Positions 1-5,100 of a DNA stretch of 5,268 nucleotides are shown here, in pieces. The notes beneath the pieces were generated by a model. It searched no databases and had not been told where the DNA came from. It saw nothing but the letters and a program-made list of their open reading frames with translations. Numbering within the stretch: the first letter of the stretch is position 1; the number at the start of each line of letters is the position of its first letter. The translations under genes and the position numbers were made by a program. This DNA comes from Desulfovibrio sp. (GTDB lineage Bacteria > Desulfobacterota > Desulfovibrionia > Desulfovibrionales > Desulfovibrionaceae): positions 1-5,268 of the forward strand of contig JAITEY010000065.1 in NCBI GenBank assembly GCA_031281815.1, written 5' to 3'.

Positions 1-104
1 AAATTGTGCCCGTGCGTGTTCTCACATTTGCCCCCGTAATTGCGCAGGGCATGCGCCGCCGAAAACTCCGCACGCACACTCAGTTTCCAGTAAGCCTTGC
101 TCAT
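1..104 (-). CDS. queD: 6-carboxytetrahydropterin synthase / 6-pyruvoyl-tetrahydropterin synthase family, N-terminal fragment
   Basis: Only the first 34 codons and two bases lie in the window; the gene runs off at position 1. The peptide MSKAYWKLSVRAEFSAAHAL, then RNYGGKCENTHGHN, carries the family signature. F14-S-A-A-H18 supplies the first zinc histidine. C27 in GGKCEN is the catalytic cysteine, and H31-G-H33 supplies the other two zinc ligands. QueD converts 7,8-dihydroneopterin triphosphate to 6-carboxy-tetrahydropterin on the way to preQ0 and queuosine. PTPS relatives act in folate or biopterin synthesis, and some are bifunctional. The retained Cys-X3-His-Gly-His favours QueD over the PTPS-III type, which has a different residue at the catalytic position, but the missing rest of the protein prevents certainty. 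A GGGGAG site four bases upstream and the 18-base gap from the laccase-domain gene indicate co-transcription. Confidence 0.85.
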   Translation of the reverse strand, partial: MSKAYWKLSVRAEFSAAHALRNYGGKCENTHGHN

Positions 105-108
105 CCGG

Positions 109-114
109 CTCCCC
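109..114 (-). promoter_or_regulatory. Ribosome binding site of the queD-like gene
   Basis: GGGGAG on the minus strand, four bases before the ATG at 102-104. It lies in the 18-base gap after the laccase-domain stop and partly inside repeat copy A. It supports the start chosen for the truncated downstream gene. Confidence 0.7.
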
Positions 115-145
115 GCGTCACCCTATGCTTTTCCCCGGCCGGCAG
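112..145 (-). repeat. 34-base repeat, copy A (holds the pgeF stop codon)
   Basis: This matches copy B (178-211) at 28 of 34 positions with no gaps; mismatches fall at offsets 3, 7, 9, 14, 18 and 19. The two copies are exactly 66 bases apart, or 22 codons. Both end (plus strand) in TTCCCCGGCCGGCAG. Copy A contains the TAG of the laccase-domain gene (CAG in copy B) and overlaps the queD ribosome site at its low-coordinate edge. Confidence 0.7.
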
Positions 146-980
146 GCACGTTGACGCACATAGGATCATAATGCGGCCCTGCGACGCCCTGTGCCCTTCC
201 CCGGCCGGCAGAAGCAGGCTCTCCTGCCGGCCGGATCCAGACCAGCGATCCTTGACGCCCTTCATCCCCGCGTCTGTGCGAGAAGAAAAGCCCCGGCAAA
301 GAGCAGGTACACAAATCAAGAGAAAAAATATTCCCGGCAGGCATCCCTACCCGCATGAGCTGGTCACGCGTCAGCCGCCAGAGATCCATCGTCTGTTTCT
401 CCGCATCAAACCACGGGGCAAAGGCCGCCAGCCACTCTTTTCCGAAATTGACGAACTCGGACGCGCCCGGCCCCAACGAAGGCCCGCGCACCGCCAGAAC
501 CCCGGCCGGGTCAAGCCCGTACGCTTCGCAAAAGCGCGACAACCCCACTGCCGGATAGTCCGCCGCATTGCCGCGCCACCCCACATGCAGGGCGGCAACG
601 GCCGAGCCGTCCCCGGCGGCGAAAAACAGGGGCTGGCAATCAGCCGTCTTGACAAGCAAACCCAAACCTCGCTCCCGCGTACAGGATCCGTCGGCTTCCA
701 ATGCGGAAGGGAGCTCCGTCGGCGTCGGCCGGGCATCCACAATAAATCCGTCCTTGTGCACCTGGCAAAGTTCAACCCAACGCGCAAGCCCGATCGCCGC
801 AAGCAACGCTTCACGGCGAGTTACGGCATCTCCGTCGCCGGACGCGGACAGATGGATGCTCCCGCACAACGCCGTCCCGAATACACAGCCGATTTCCGGC
901 AAGCCTGGGAAAGCAAAAGGAATACATCCTCCCTGACGGTAAACACCGGACCATGCGCCCCAAGTGTCTTTCGATTCCAT
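123..980 (-). CDS. pgeF: Laccase-domain protein, YfiH/PgeF family (COG1496), with unusual C-terminal extension
   Basis: A 285-residue cytoplasmic protein of the DUF152/YfiH family. Members are Zn-dependent; they have been described as purine-nucleoside phosphorylase/adenosine deaminase-type enzymes and, in E. coli, as peptidoglycan editing factor. The metal-site residues are present: H75 in CQVHKDG, C115 in KTADCQPLF, H132 in ALHVGWRG. Other family landmarks are IPFAFPGLP (20-28), GPSLGP (166-171), MDLWRLTRDQL (198-208) and LFFSHRRGDEGRQGSLVWIR (231-250). The family normally ends about there; here 35 more residues, rich in Gly, Ala and Pro, follow to a TAG at 123-125, encoded by a GC repeat cluster. 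I chose the ATG at 978-980 because it places IPF.FPG about 20 residues in, as usual. A GTG at 1086-1088 that overlaps the cyclo-ligase stop (GTGA) is an alternative giving 321 residues. Neither has a strong ribosome site. The substrate here is not known, and the symbol is assigned by family only. Confidence 0.9.
   Translation of the reverse strand: MESKDTWGAWSGVYRQGGCIPFAFPGLPEIGCVFGTALCGSIHLSASGDGDAVTRREALLAAIGLARWVELCQVHKDGFIVDARPTPTELPSALEADGSCTRERGLGLLVKTADCQPLFFAAGDGSAVAALHVGWRGNAADYPAVGLSRFCEAYGLDPAGVLAVRGPSLGPGASEFVNFGKEWLAAFAPWFDAEKQTMDLWRLTRDQLMRVGMPAGNIFSLDLCTCSLPGLFFSHRRGDEGRQGSLVWIRPAGEPASAGRGRAQGVAGPHYDPMCVNVPAGRGKA
178..211 (-). repeat. 34-base repeat, copy B (within the pgeF C-terminal extension)
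   Basis: The second copy of the unit described at 112-145. It is read in the same frame and encodes SAGRGRAQGVAG where copy A encodes PAGRGKA-stop. Its last 11 bases also form the left arm of the inverted repeat at 201-234. Confidence 0.7.
201..234 (-). repeat. Perfect 11-base inverted repeat at the 3' end of pgeF
   Basis: ccggccggcag at 201-211 and its exact reverse complement ctgccggccgg at 224-234 flank a 12-base loop. Ten of the eleven pairs are G-C, so the transcript should form a very stable hairpin. It lies immediately after the codons for the usual family end (LVWIR) and encodes part of the tail. No U-tract follows, so it is not an intrinsic terminator. It resembles REP/BIME-type palindromic units in form, but I cannot show that it recurs genome-wide. 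Confidence 0.65.
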
Positions 981-1084
981 CGCTTCGGCGGCAGGCAGGG
1001 ACGCATCCGGGCTCTGCCCGGAACAAGCCGGCAGATTCCGCGCAGAGCGCAGTTCTCCCGCCGCGATTTCAGGAACAGCGCGAC

Positions 1085-1744
1085 TCACGGCCTGATCCAC
1101 AGCACGCCGTCTTCCGTGCATAACGCCCTGAGCGGCATGTCGAAGTTCTCTTTCGGCACTTCGTCCCTCACCTGAAACGCATAGCAAAACCCGACGGTCA
1201 CCACGTCCGCATACGCCGGCCGCGCCAGCAACCTGTCGTAAAAACCGCCGCCCTGTCCCAACCTGTAGCCCGCGCGGTCAAAGGCCGTTCCGGGAACCAC
1301 CGACAGGTCCGGCACGGGGTCGTCCTCTTCCCCGTATGCCGGCGTCGGAGGTTCCGGTATGCCGAACGCACCGACGCGCAGATGTTCCGGCCCGGCACAG
1401 GGCACAAGGCGCATTGCCTGCGCCGCCCGCGGGCCGTGCGTCCCGCTGTTCCCTCCGGACCGTTCCGGGTAAAACCCGGATGTCTCCCGTGCTTCAATCA
1501 GGGGCAACAACACGGTCTTACCCTGCTCCAAGGCCGACCTGAACAGAAACGAACAATCCGTCTCCCCGCGTACCGCGACATACAGTCCCACAACTTTCGC
1601 CTTCGCCCACGCCCCGCACGCGGCAAGATGCGCGCCGGCCGCGCGGGAAAGCGCCTCACGCTCTTCCCCGGACAAGGCTCGGCGCAGGGCGCGAAACCGG
1701 ACGCGCAGGGCGGCTTTTTCCTCTGCGACCCCCGCTGCGGGCAT
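1085..1744 (-). CDS. 5-formyltetrahydrofolate cyclo-ligase (MTHFS family)
   Basis: A 219-residue protein of the YgfA/MTHFS family, which converts 5-formyl-THF plus ATP to 5,10-methenyl-THF in the cytoplasm. Visible family features are the basic N-terminal helix KAALRVRFRALRRALSGEER (10-29), YVAVRGETD (55-63, the substrate-side E-T-D), EQGKTVLLP (73-81), FGIPEP (127-132), and the signature VPGTAFDRAGYRLGQGGGFY (150-169) followed by DRLL. The last is the nucleotide and folate site, here with GQGGGFYDR where many members have GYGGGYYDR. VGFCYAFQ and VPKENFDMPL close the domain. The chain is slightly longer than the usual 180-200 residues because of a Gly/Ala-rich stretch at about 94-120. The start overlaps the gcvPB stop as TGATG, with no clear Shine-Dalgarno before it, so termination-reinitiation is the likely mode of translation. 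Placement behind gcvPB suits its role of clearing 5-formyl-THF, a by-product inhibitory to glycine and serine C1 enzymes. Confidence 0.94.
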   Translation of the reverse strand: MPAAGVAEEKAALRVRFRALRRALSGEEREALSRAAGAHLAACGAWAKAKVVGLYVAVRGETDCSFLFRSALEQGKTVLLPLIEARETSGFYPERSGGNSGTHGPRAAQAMRLVPCAGPEHLRVGAFGIPEPPTPAYGEEDDPVPDLSVVPGTAFDRAGYRLGQGGGFYDRLLARPAYADVVTVGFCYAFQVRDEVPKENFDMPLRALCTEDGVLWIRP

Positions 1745-3183
1745 CAGTCGGTCAAAATCATGCCGCGCGCGGCCGCCGTTTCGTCAAGTCGCCGCACCGG
1801 CAGATTGCGGGGAGCGTCAAGCAACGCAGCCGGATTGCTCTCCGCCGTCTTGACGAGTTCCTCCAGTGCATCGCAGAAGGCATCCAGCGTCTCTTTGCTC
1901 TCCGTTTCCGTCGGCTCAATCATCAGGCATTCCTTGACAATCAGGGGGAAGTAAATGGTCGGCGCATGAAAACCCTTCTCCAACAGGGCCTTGGCCAGAT
2001 CCAACGCATGCACTCCGTATTTCCCAAGAGAGTCCGCTGAACAGACAAACTCGTGCATGCAGGTGCGGTCATAAGGGATTTCAAGCAATCCGCGCAGACG
2101 GGCGCGCATATAATTCGCATTGAGCACGGCATAATCCGAGGCGCGGGCCAGTCCGTTACCTCCGCAACGCAGCATGTAAGCCAGGGCTTTCAGGCAGACA
2201 GCGAAATTACCGTAAAAGGGCGCTACCCTGCCTATGCTCAAGGGCAAGTCATGCTTCAGCCCCACGCTGCCGTCGCTGTTTTCCACCACGCGCGGGCCCG
2301 GCAGAAACGGCTCAAGGCGCTCGGAAACGCCCACCGGGCCTGAACCCGGCCCGCCCCCGCCGTGCGGAGTGGCCATGGTCTTGTGCAGGTTCAAATGCAC
2401 CACGTCGAAACCGACATCGCCGACGCGCAGACGCCCCATGCAGGCGTTGAAATTCGCCCCGTCATAGTAAAGCAGGGCGTCCGCCGCGCGCAGGAGTTTC
2501 ACAATCTCCGGCAGATGCTTTTCAAAGAGGCCCAAGGTGTTGGGGCAGGTCATCATCAGCCCGGCTACGGAGTCATCCAGAACGGCGGCCAGAGCATCGG
2601 GGTCGACAAGTCCGTCTTTCGATCGGATGTTCACTACCTCGTACCCGGCCAGGGCGGCCGAGGCAGGATTGGTGCCGTGGGCGGAATCGGGGCAGATTAT
2701 TTTCGTCTTGTGATTCCCTTTACGGCGATGATAGGCGGCGATAAGCAGTATGCCCGTCAATTCGCCCTGAGCGCCGGCCATGGGTTGCAAAGTAAAGGCC
2801 GCCATGCCGGTGATTTCCCGCAGCAGCTTTTCCGTCAGCAGTATGGCCTCAAGGTTCCCGGCGACGTACTTTTCCCCTCCCGGAATATGGGCGAGCAAGG
2901 GGTGAGTCGCGGCAAATCCCTCCAGGGCCGCGACCTTTTCCGTGAATTTGGGATTGTATTTCATCGTGCAGGAACCCAGGGGATAGAAGTTCGTATCCAC
3001 CCCGTAATTCAGACGCGACAGTTGCGAATAATGCCGGACGACGTCCAATTCGGAAAGTTCCGGCAGAGCGGGGGGGCTACGGCGCAGCAACATTGCGGGC
3101 AGCATGTCGGCGGCGGACTTCGCCGGCTTCGGAGGCACAACGCCGAGGCGTCCGGGCACGGATTTCGCAAATATCGTTTCCAT
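1744..3183 (-). CDS. gcvPB: Glycine dehydrogenase (decarboxylating) subunit 2, split P protein C-terminal half with PLP lysine
   Basis: The 479-residue PLP-bearing subunit of the split P protein, at the usual length. It starts METIFAKSVPGRLGVVPPKP. Family motifs in order are NFYPLGSCTMKYNPK at 65-79, QPMAGAQGELTGI at 133-145, CPDSAHGTNPASA at 164-176, YYDGANFNA at 239-247, and VVHLNLHKTMATPHGGGGPG at 261-280. K268 in that last motif is the expected Schiff-base lysine. SGPVGV and the C-terminal EPTETESKETLD...APRNLPVRRLDE block follow. It pairs with GcvPA to decarboxylate glycine and pass the aminomethyl group to GcvH. The stop codon shares one base with the ATG of the cyclo-ligase gene (TGATG), which implies translational coupling. 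A run of seven C on the coding strand (3070-3076) near codon 37 is a mild slippage risk, but the frame is intact here. Confidence 0.97.
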   Translation of the reverse strand: METIFAKSVPGRLGVVPPKPAKSAADMLPAMLLRRSPPALPELSELDVVRHYSQLSRLNYGVDTNFYPLGSCTMKYNPKFTEKVAALEGFAATHPLLAHIPGGEKYVAGNLEAILLTEKLLREITGMAAFTLQPMAGAQGELTGILLIAAYHRRKGNHKTKIICPDSAHGTNPASAALAGYEVVNIRSKDGLVDPDALAAVLDDSVAGLMMTCPNTLGLFEKHLPEIVKLLRAADALLYYDGANFNACMGRLRVGDVGFDVVHLNLHKTMATPHGGGGPGSGPVGVSERLEPFLPGPRVVENSDGSVGLKHDLPLSIGRVAPFYGNFAVCLKALAYMLRCGGNGLARASDYAVLNANYMRARLRGLLEIPYDRTCMHEFVCSADSLGKYGVHALDLAKALLEKGFHAPTIYFPLIVKECLMIEPTETESKETLDAFCDALEELVKTAESNPAALLDAPRNLPVRRLDETAAARGMILTD

Positions 3184-3189
3184 GGTCGT

Positions 3190-3194
3190 TCCTT
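3190..3194 (-). promoter_or_regulatory. Ribosome binding site of gcvPB
   Basis: AAGGA on the minus strand, six bases before the ATG at 3181-3183, inside the 23-base gap after gcvPA. It decides the start: a longer in-frame ATG at 3310-3312 would lie within gcvPA and add 43 residues with no resemblance to the family. Confidence 0.75.
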
Positions 3195-3206
3195 GTCGAT
3201 CAAGCG

Positions 3207-4541
3207 TCAGTGCAGCACCCGCGAGAGGCCCCAGGCGAGTTTTTTCACGTCTTCCGGCGTTGTTGTTTCCGTGCATGCCGTGACCAGAACGTTGTCCAGC
3301 CCTTTGTACCACAGTCCTGCCGGCACGCCGGCCGCTATGCCCGCGTCGAGCAGTTCCCCGGCGACTGCCGCGGCCGCTTTAGGCAGAGTTACGGCGAACT
3401 CGCAACCGAAAGGCGCGTCAGCAAACAGTTCCACGCCGCGCAGGGCGGTCAGGGCATCCGCAGCCTCGCGCGCCCGCAGCATGGCCGTCTCTGCCGTGTA
3501 CGTCAGCCCCGCCGGCCCGAGCAGAGCCAGATGGATGACGCTGCGCAACGCGCACAGCGCCTGATTGGAACAGATGTTGGACGTGGCTTTCGCCCGCCGG
3601 ATATGTTGTTCCCTGGCCTGAAGGGTGAGCACATAACCCGTTTTGCCGTCCAGGTCCTTTGTGCGTCCGACGATGCGACCCGGCATCTGCCTGACCATCT
3701 CCCGCGTGCAGGCCGTCATGCCCAGGTAGGGACCGCCGAAGGACAAACGCATGCCCAAAGGCTGACCTTCCGCCACTGCAACGTCCGCACCCGTTTCTCC
3801 CGGCGTTTTCAGGACGGCCTGCAAAACCGGGTTGACCAGCAGCACGCTGCGCGCCTTTTTCGCCCGCGTATGCGCGAACAATTCGGAAAAGTCCTGTACG
3901 ACGCCGAAAAATCCGGGATTCTGGGTCAGAACGGCGGCACAGTCGTCATCCACCGCGGCGGCCAGGGCGTCTAAATCCGCCGTGCCGGACCTGTGCGGCA
4001 CCGTGACCGTTTCCACATGCAGGTTCGCGGACAGGGTAGTCAGCACGGCGCGGTACAGGGGGTTGATGCACTCATCCACCACTATGCGCCGTCGGCCCGC
4101 GGCACGCACGCACATCACGGCGGCTTCGAAAAGGGCCGTCCCTCCGTCGTAGACGGAAGCGTTGGCGACATCCATTCCCAACAGCCGACAGACGGCGGTC
4201 TGGTACTCGAAAATCCCCTGCAGCGTGCCCTGGGATGCCTCGGGCTGATAGGGAGTATAGGCCGTGTAGAATTCCCCGCGCGAGGTCAGCGCGTCCACAG
4301 CTGCCGGCACGACATGGTCGTAAGCGCCCGCGCCCAGGAAACTTGTCGGCAGCGGGCTGTTTTTGCGGGCAAAATCCGCCGTGCGCCGCAGGGTTTCGTA
4401 CTCGGACAGCCCGTCGGGCAAAGCGAAACTCTTGGGGCGCATCTCCACCGGTATGTCGGCGAAGAGATCCTCAATGCTTTTTACGCCCACGACCTTGAGC
4501 ATGGCCTCCGTGTCTTTGGGCGTATGCGGAATATACGGCAT
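3207..4541 (-). CDS. gcvPA: Glycine dehydrogenase (decarboxylating) subunit 1, split P protein N-terminal half
   Basis: The 444-residue N-terminal subunit of a split P protein, of normal length for the family. With GcvPB it forms the PLP enzyme that decarboxylates glycine and loads the aminomethyl group onto lipoyl-GcvH, releasing CO2. Recognisable stretches in order are MPYIPHTPKDTEAMLKVVGV at the start, SFLGAGAYDHVVP at 67-79, YTPYQPEASQGTLQGIFEYQ at 95-114, NASVYDGGTA at 127-136, QNPGFFG at 207-213, GQPLG at 259-263, FGGPYLG at 268-274, PGRIVG at 287-292, and the REQHIRR...NICSNQAL block at 310-329. This half carries no PLP lysine, as expected; that residue lies in GcvPB. A GGGGAGG site sets the start, and gcvPB begins 23 bases after its TGA. 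Split P proteins are common in Firmicutes, Thermotoga, archaea and deltaproteobacteria, whereas enterobacteria have one fused chain. No truncation is seen. Confidence 0.97.
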   Translation of the reverse strand: MPYIPHTPKDTEAMLKVVGVKSIEDLFADIPVEMRPKSFALPDGLSEYETLRRTADFARKNSPLPTSFLGAGAYDHVVPAAVDALTSRGEFYTAYTPYQPEASQGTLQGIFEYQTAVCRLLGMDVANASVYDGGTALFEAAVMCVRAAGRRRIVVDECINPLYRAVLTTLSANLHVETVTVPHRSGTADLDALAAAVDDDCAAVLTQNPGFFGVVQDFSELFAHTRAKKARSVLLVNPVLQAVLKTPGETGADVAVAEGQPLGMRLSFGGPYLGMTACTREMVRQMPGRIVGRTKDLDGKTGYVLTLQAREQHIRRAKATSNICSNQALCALRSVIHLALLGPAGLTYTAETAMLRAREAADALTALRGVELFADAPFGCEFAVTLPKAAAAVAGELLDAGIAAGVPAGLWYKGLDNVLVTACTETTTPEDVKKLAWGLSRVLH

Positions 4542-4546
4542 GCCGG

Positions 4547-4553
4547 CCTCCCC
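4547..4553 (-). promoter_or_regulatory. Ribosome binding site of gcvPA
   Basis: GGGGAGG on the minus strand, five bases before the ATG at 4539-4541. It is a strong Shine-Dalgarno match that supports this start. Confidence 0.85.
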
Positions 4554-4554
4554 G

Positions 4555-4581
4555 GTATCTTTTAACCCTGCGTATCTTTTA
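4555..4581 (-). repeat. 10-base direct repeat in the gcvH-gcvPA spacer
   Basis: GTATCTTTTA (plus strand) occurs at 4555-4564 and again at 4572-4581, exact, with a 7-base gap (17-base period). On the transcript the unit is UAAAAGAUAC, twice, and the nearer copy ends just upstream of the gcvPA ribosome binding site. The A/T-rich unit stands out from the GC-rich surroundings. It could be a protein- or RNA-binding site; the function is unknown. Confidence 0.45.
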
Positions 4582-4596
4582 CACTATGGCCTTCTT

Positions 4597-4613
4597 GGCG
4601 GGATCGGCCCGCC
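4597..4613 (-). other. Short GC hairpin in the gcvH-gcvPA spacer
   Basis: Six-base perfect arms (ggcggg 4597-4602, cccgcc 4608-4613) enclose a five-base loop, 10 bases past the gcvH stop. No U-tract follows on the transcript, so I read it as a possible intercistronic stabilising or processing hairpin rather than a terminator. A stem this short could be chance in this GC content. Confidence 0.3.
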
Positions 4614-4623
4614 CCGGCCGGAA

Positions 4624-5007
4624 TCAGTGCGTTGCTTCGGCGGTGAGCGCCGCATAGGCATCGGCGTCCAGCAGACCCGCCGGCTCGCCGGAGACGCGCA
4701 GCCGCACCATCCATCCCTCTTCGTACGGGGATTCGTTCACTTTTTCCGGGGTCTGGTCCAGTGCCGTGTTCACGGCGACGACTTCACCCGAGACCGGGCT
4801 GTACAGGTCGCCGGCGGCCTTGACCGACTCCACGGCCCCCATCTCCGCGCCCGCTTCCAGCTTCGCGCCTACAGCGGGCAGTTCGACAAAGGTTATGTCT
4901 CCCAGTTGTTCCTGGGCGAAATGGGTTATGCCCACAACGGCTTCGCCGCCTTCCAGCCGCACCCATTCATGGGTAGCGGTATACCGCAGTCCAGGAACAA
5001 TGCTCAT
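4624..5007 (-). CDS. gcvH: Glycine cleavage system H protein
   Basis: A 127-residue cytoplasmic lipoyl carrier, within the usual 125-130 residue length of the family. It starts MSIVPGLRYTATHEWVRLEG; the YTATHEWV segment near residue 10 is typical. The lipoylation site is clear: AVESVKAAGDLYSP at about 58-71, with the modified lysine at K63. PVSGEVVAVN and the C-terminal NESPYEEGWMVRLR complete the hybrid barrel. The protein's swinging lipoyl arm takes the aminomethyl group from the P protein (GcvPA/GcvPB), hands it to the T protein, and is reoxidised by the L protein. The start is set by an AGGAG site six bases upstream. gcvPA follows after 82 bases. Lipoate synthesis and attachment genes (lipA, lipB, lplA) are not in the window. 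The identification is secure. Confidence 0.97.
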   Translation of the reverse strand: MSIVPGLRYTATHEWVRLEGGEAVVGITHFAQEQLGDITFVELPAVGAKLEAGAEMGAVESVKAAGDLYSPVSGEVVAVNTALDQTPEKVNESPYEEGWMVRLRVSGEPAGLLDADAYAALTAEATH

Positions 5008-5013
5008 ACTTTT

Positions 5014-5018
5014 CTCCT
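5014..5018 (-). promoter_or_regulatory. Ribosome binding site of gcvH
   Basis: On the minus strand AGGAG lies six bases before the ATG at 5005-5007 (aggagaaaagtatg). It fixes the gcvH start and rules out the longer in-frame ATG at 5167-5169, which lies inside lysC and would add 54 residues unlike any H protein. Confidence 0.85.
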
Positions 5019-5054
5019 GTGTTGCCCGCCTGCCCGCGTTTCCGCAGAACCCTT

Positions 5055-5100
5055 CCCGGCGGCGCGCGCTGTTTTCTTTATTCCGCCTCGCGCCGCCCGG
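5055..5100 (-). other. GC-rich inverted repeat across the lysC stop codon
   Basis: Arms 5055-5066 and 5089-5100 pair at 11 of 12 positions, including 9 uninterrupted GC pairs (ggcggcgcg at 5058-5066 with cgcgccgcc at 5089-5097), around a 22-base loop that holds the lysC stop. There is no U-tract after the 3' arm on the transcript (gaagggttctg follows), so it is not a classical intrinsic terminator. It could be a processing or attenuation hairpin between lysC and gcvH, or chance in GC-rich DNA. Confidence 0.35.

Noticed and set aside
112..234. CRISPR-like or integron attC-like reading of the repeat cluster
   Set aside because: There are only two degenerate 34-base copies with one interval inside coding sequence, no regular spacers, and no cas or integrase genes nearby.
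101..319. 72-codon minus-strand frame overlapping the end of the laccase-domain gene, whose stop overlaps the queD start (ATGA)
   Set aside because: It is in a different frame from the conserved laccase-domain end, and its apparent internal repeat (LPAGEGHR / LPAGEKHR) is just the DNA repeat read in another frame.
1065..1100. Similarity between the cyclo-ligase end (WIRP stop) and the laccase-domain end (WIRPA) as evidence of duplication
   Set aside because: Only about 15 bases are alike, and both WIR endings are expected from their own families. It is probably coincidence.
6..1175. Long plus-strand open frame (389 codons) antisense to the laccase-domain and cyclo-ligase genes
   Set aside because: The translation is Arg/Pro-rich with no family features, and it crosses two well-supported genes on the other strand. 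GC-rich DNA commonly opens the antisense frame.
3070..3076. Seven-base homopolymer (C on the coding strand) early in gcvPB as a phase-variation site
   Set aside because: The frame is intact, a run of seven is not rare at this GC content, and a housekeeping subunit is an unlikely target for phase variation.
2362..3564. 400-codon plus-strand open frame antisense to gcvPB and gcvPA
   Set aside because: It is the reverse shadow of two conserved enzymes, with no recognisable domain, no ribosome site and no coherent composition.
5008..5077. Possible glycine riboswitch upstream of gcvH
   Set aside because: The gap to lysC is only 70 bases, too short for the tandem glycine aptamers, and I see no recognisable aptamer core. 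Regulation by a riboswitch upstream of lysC cannot be assessed.
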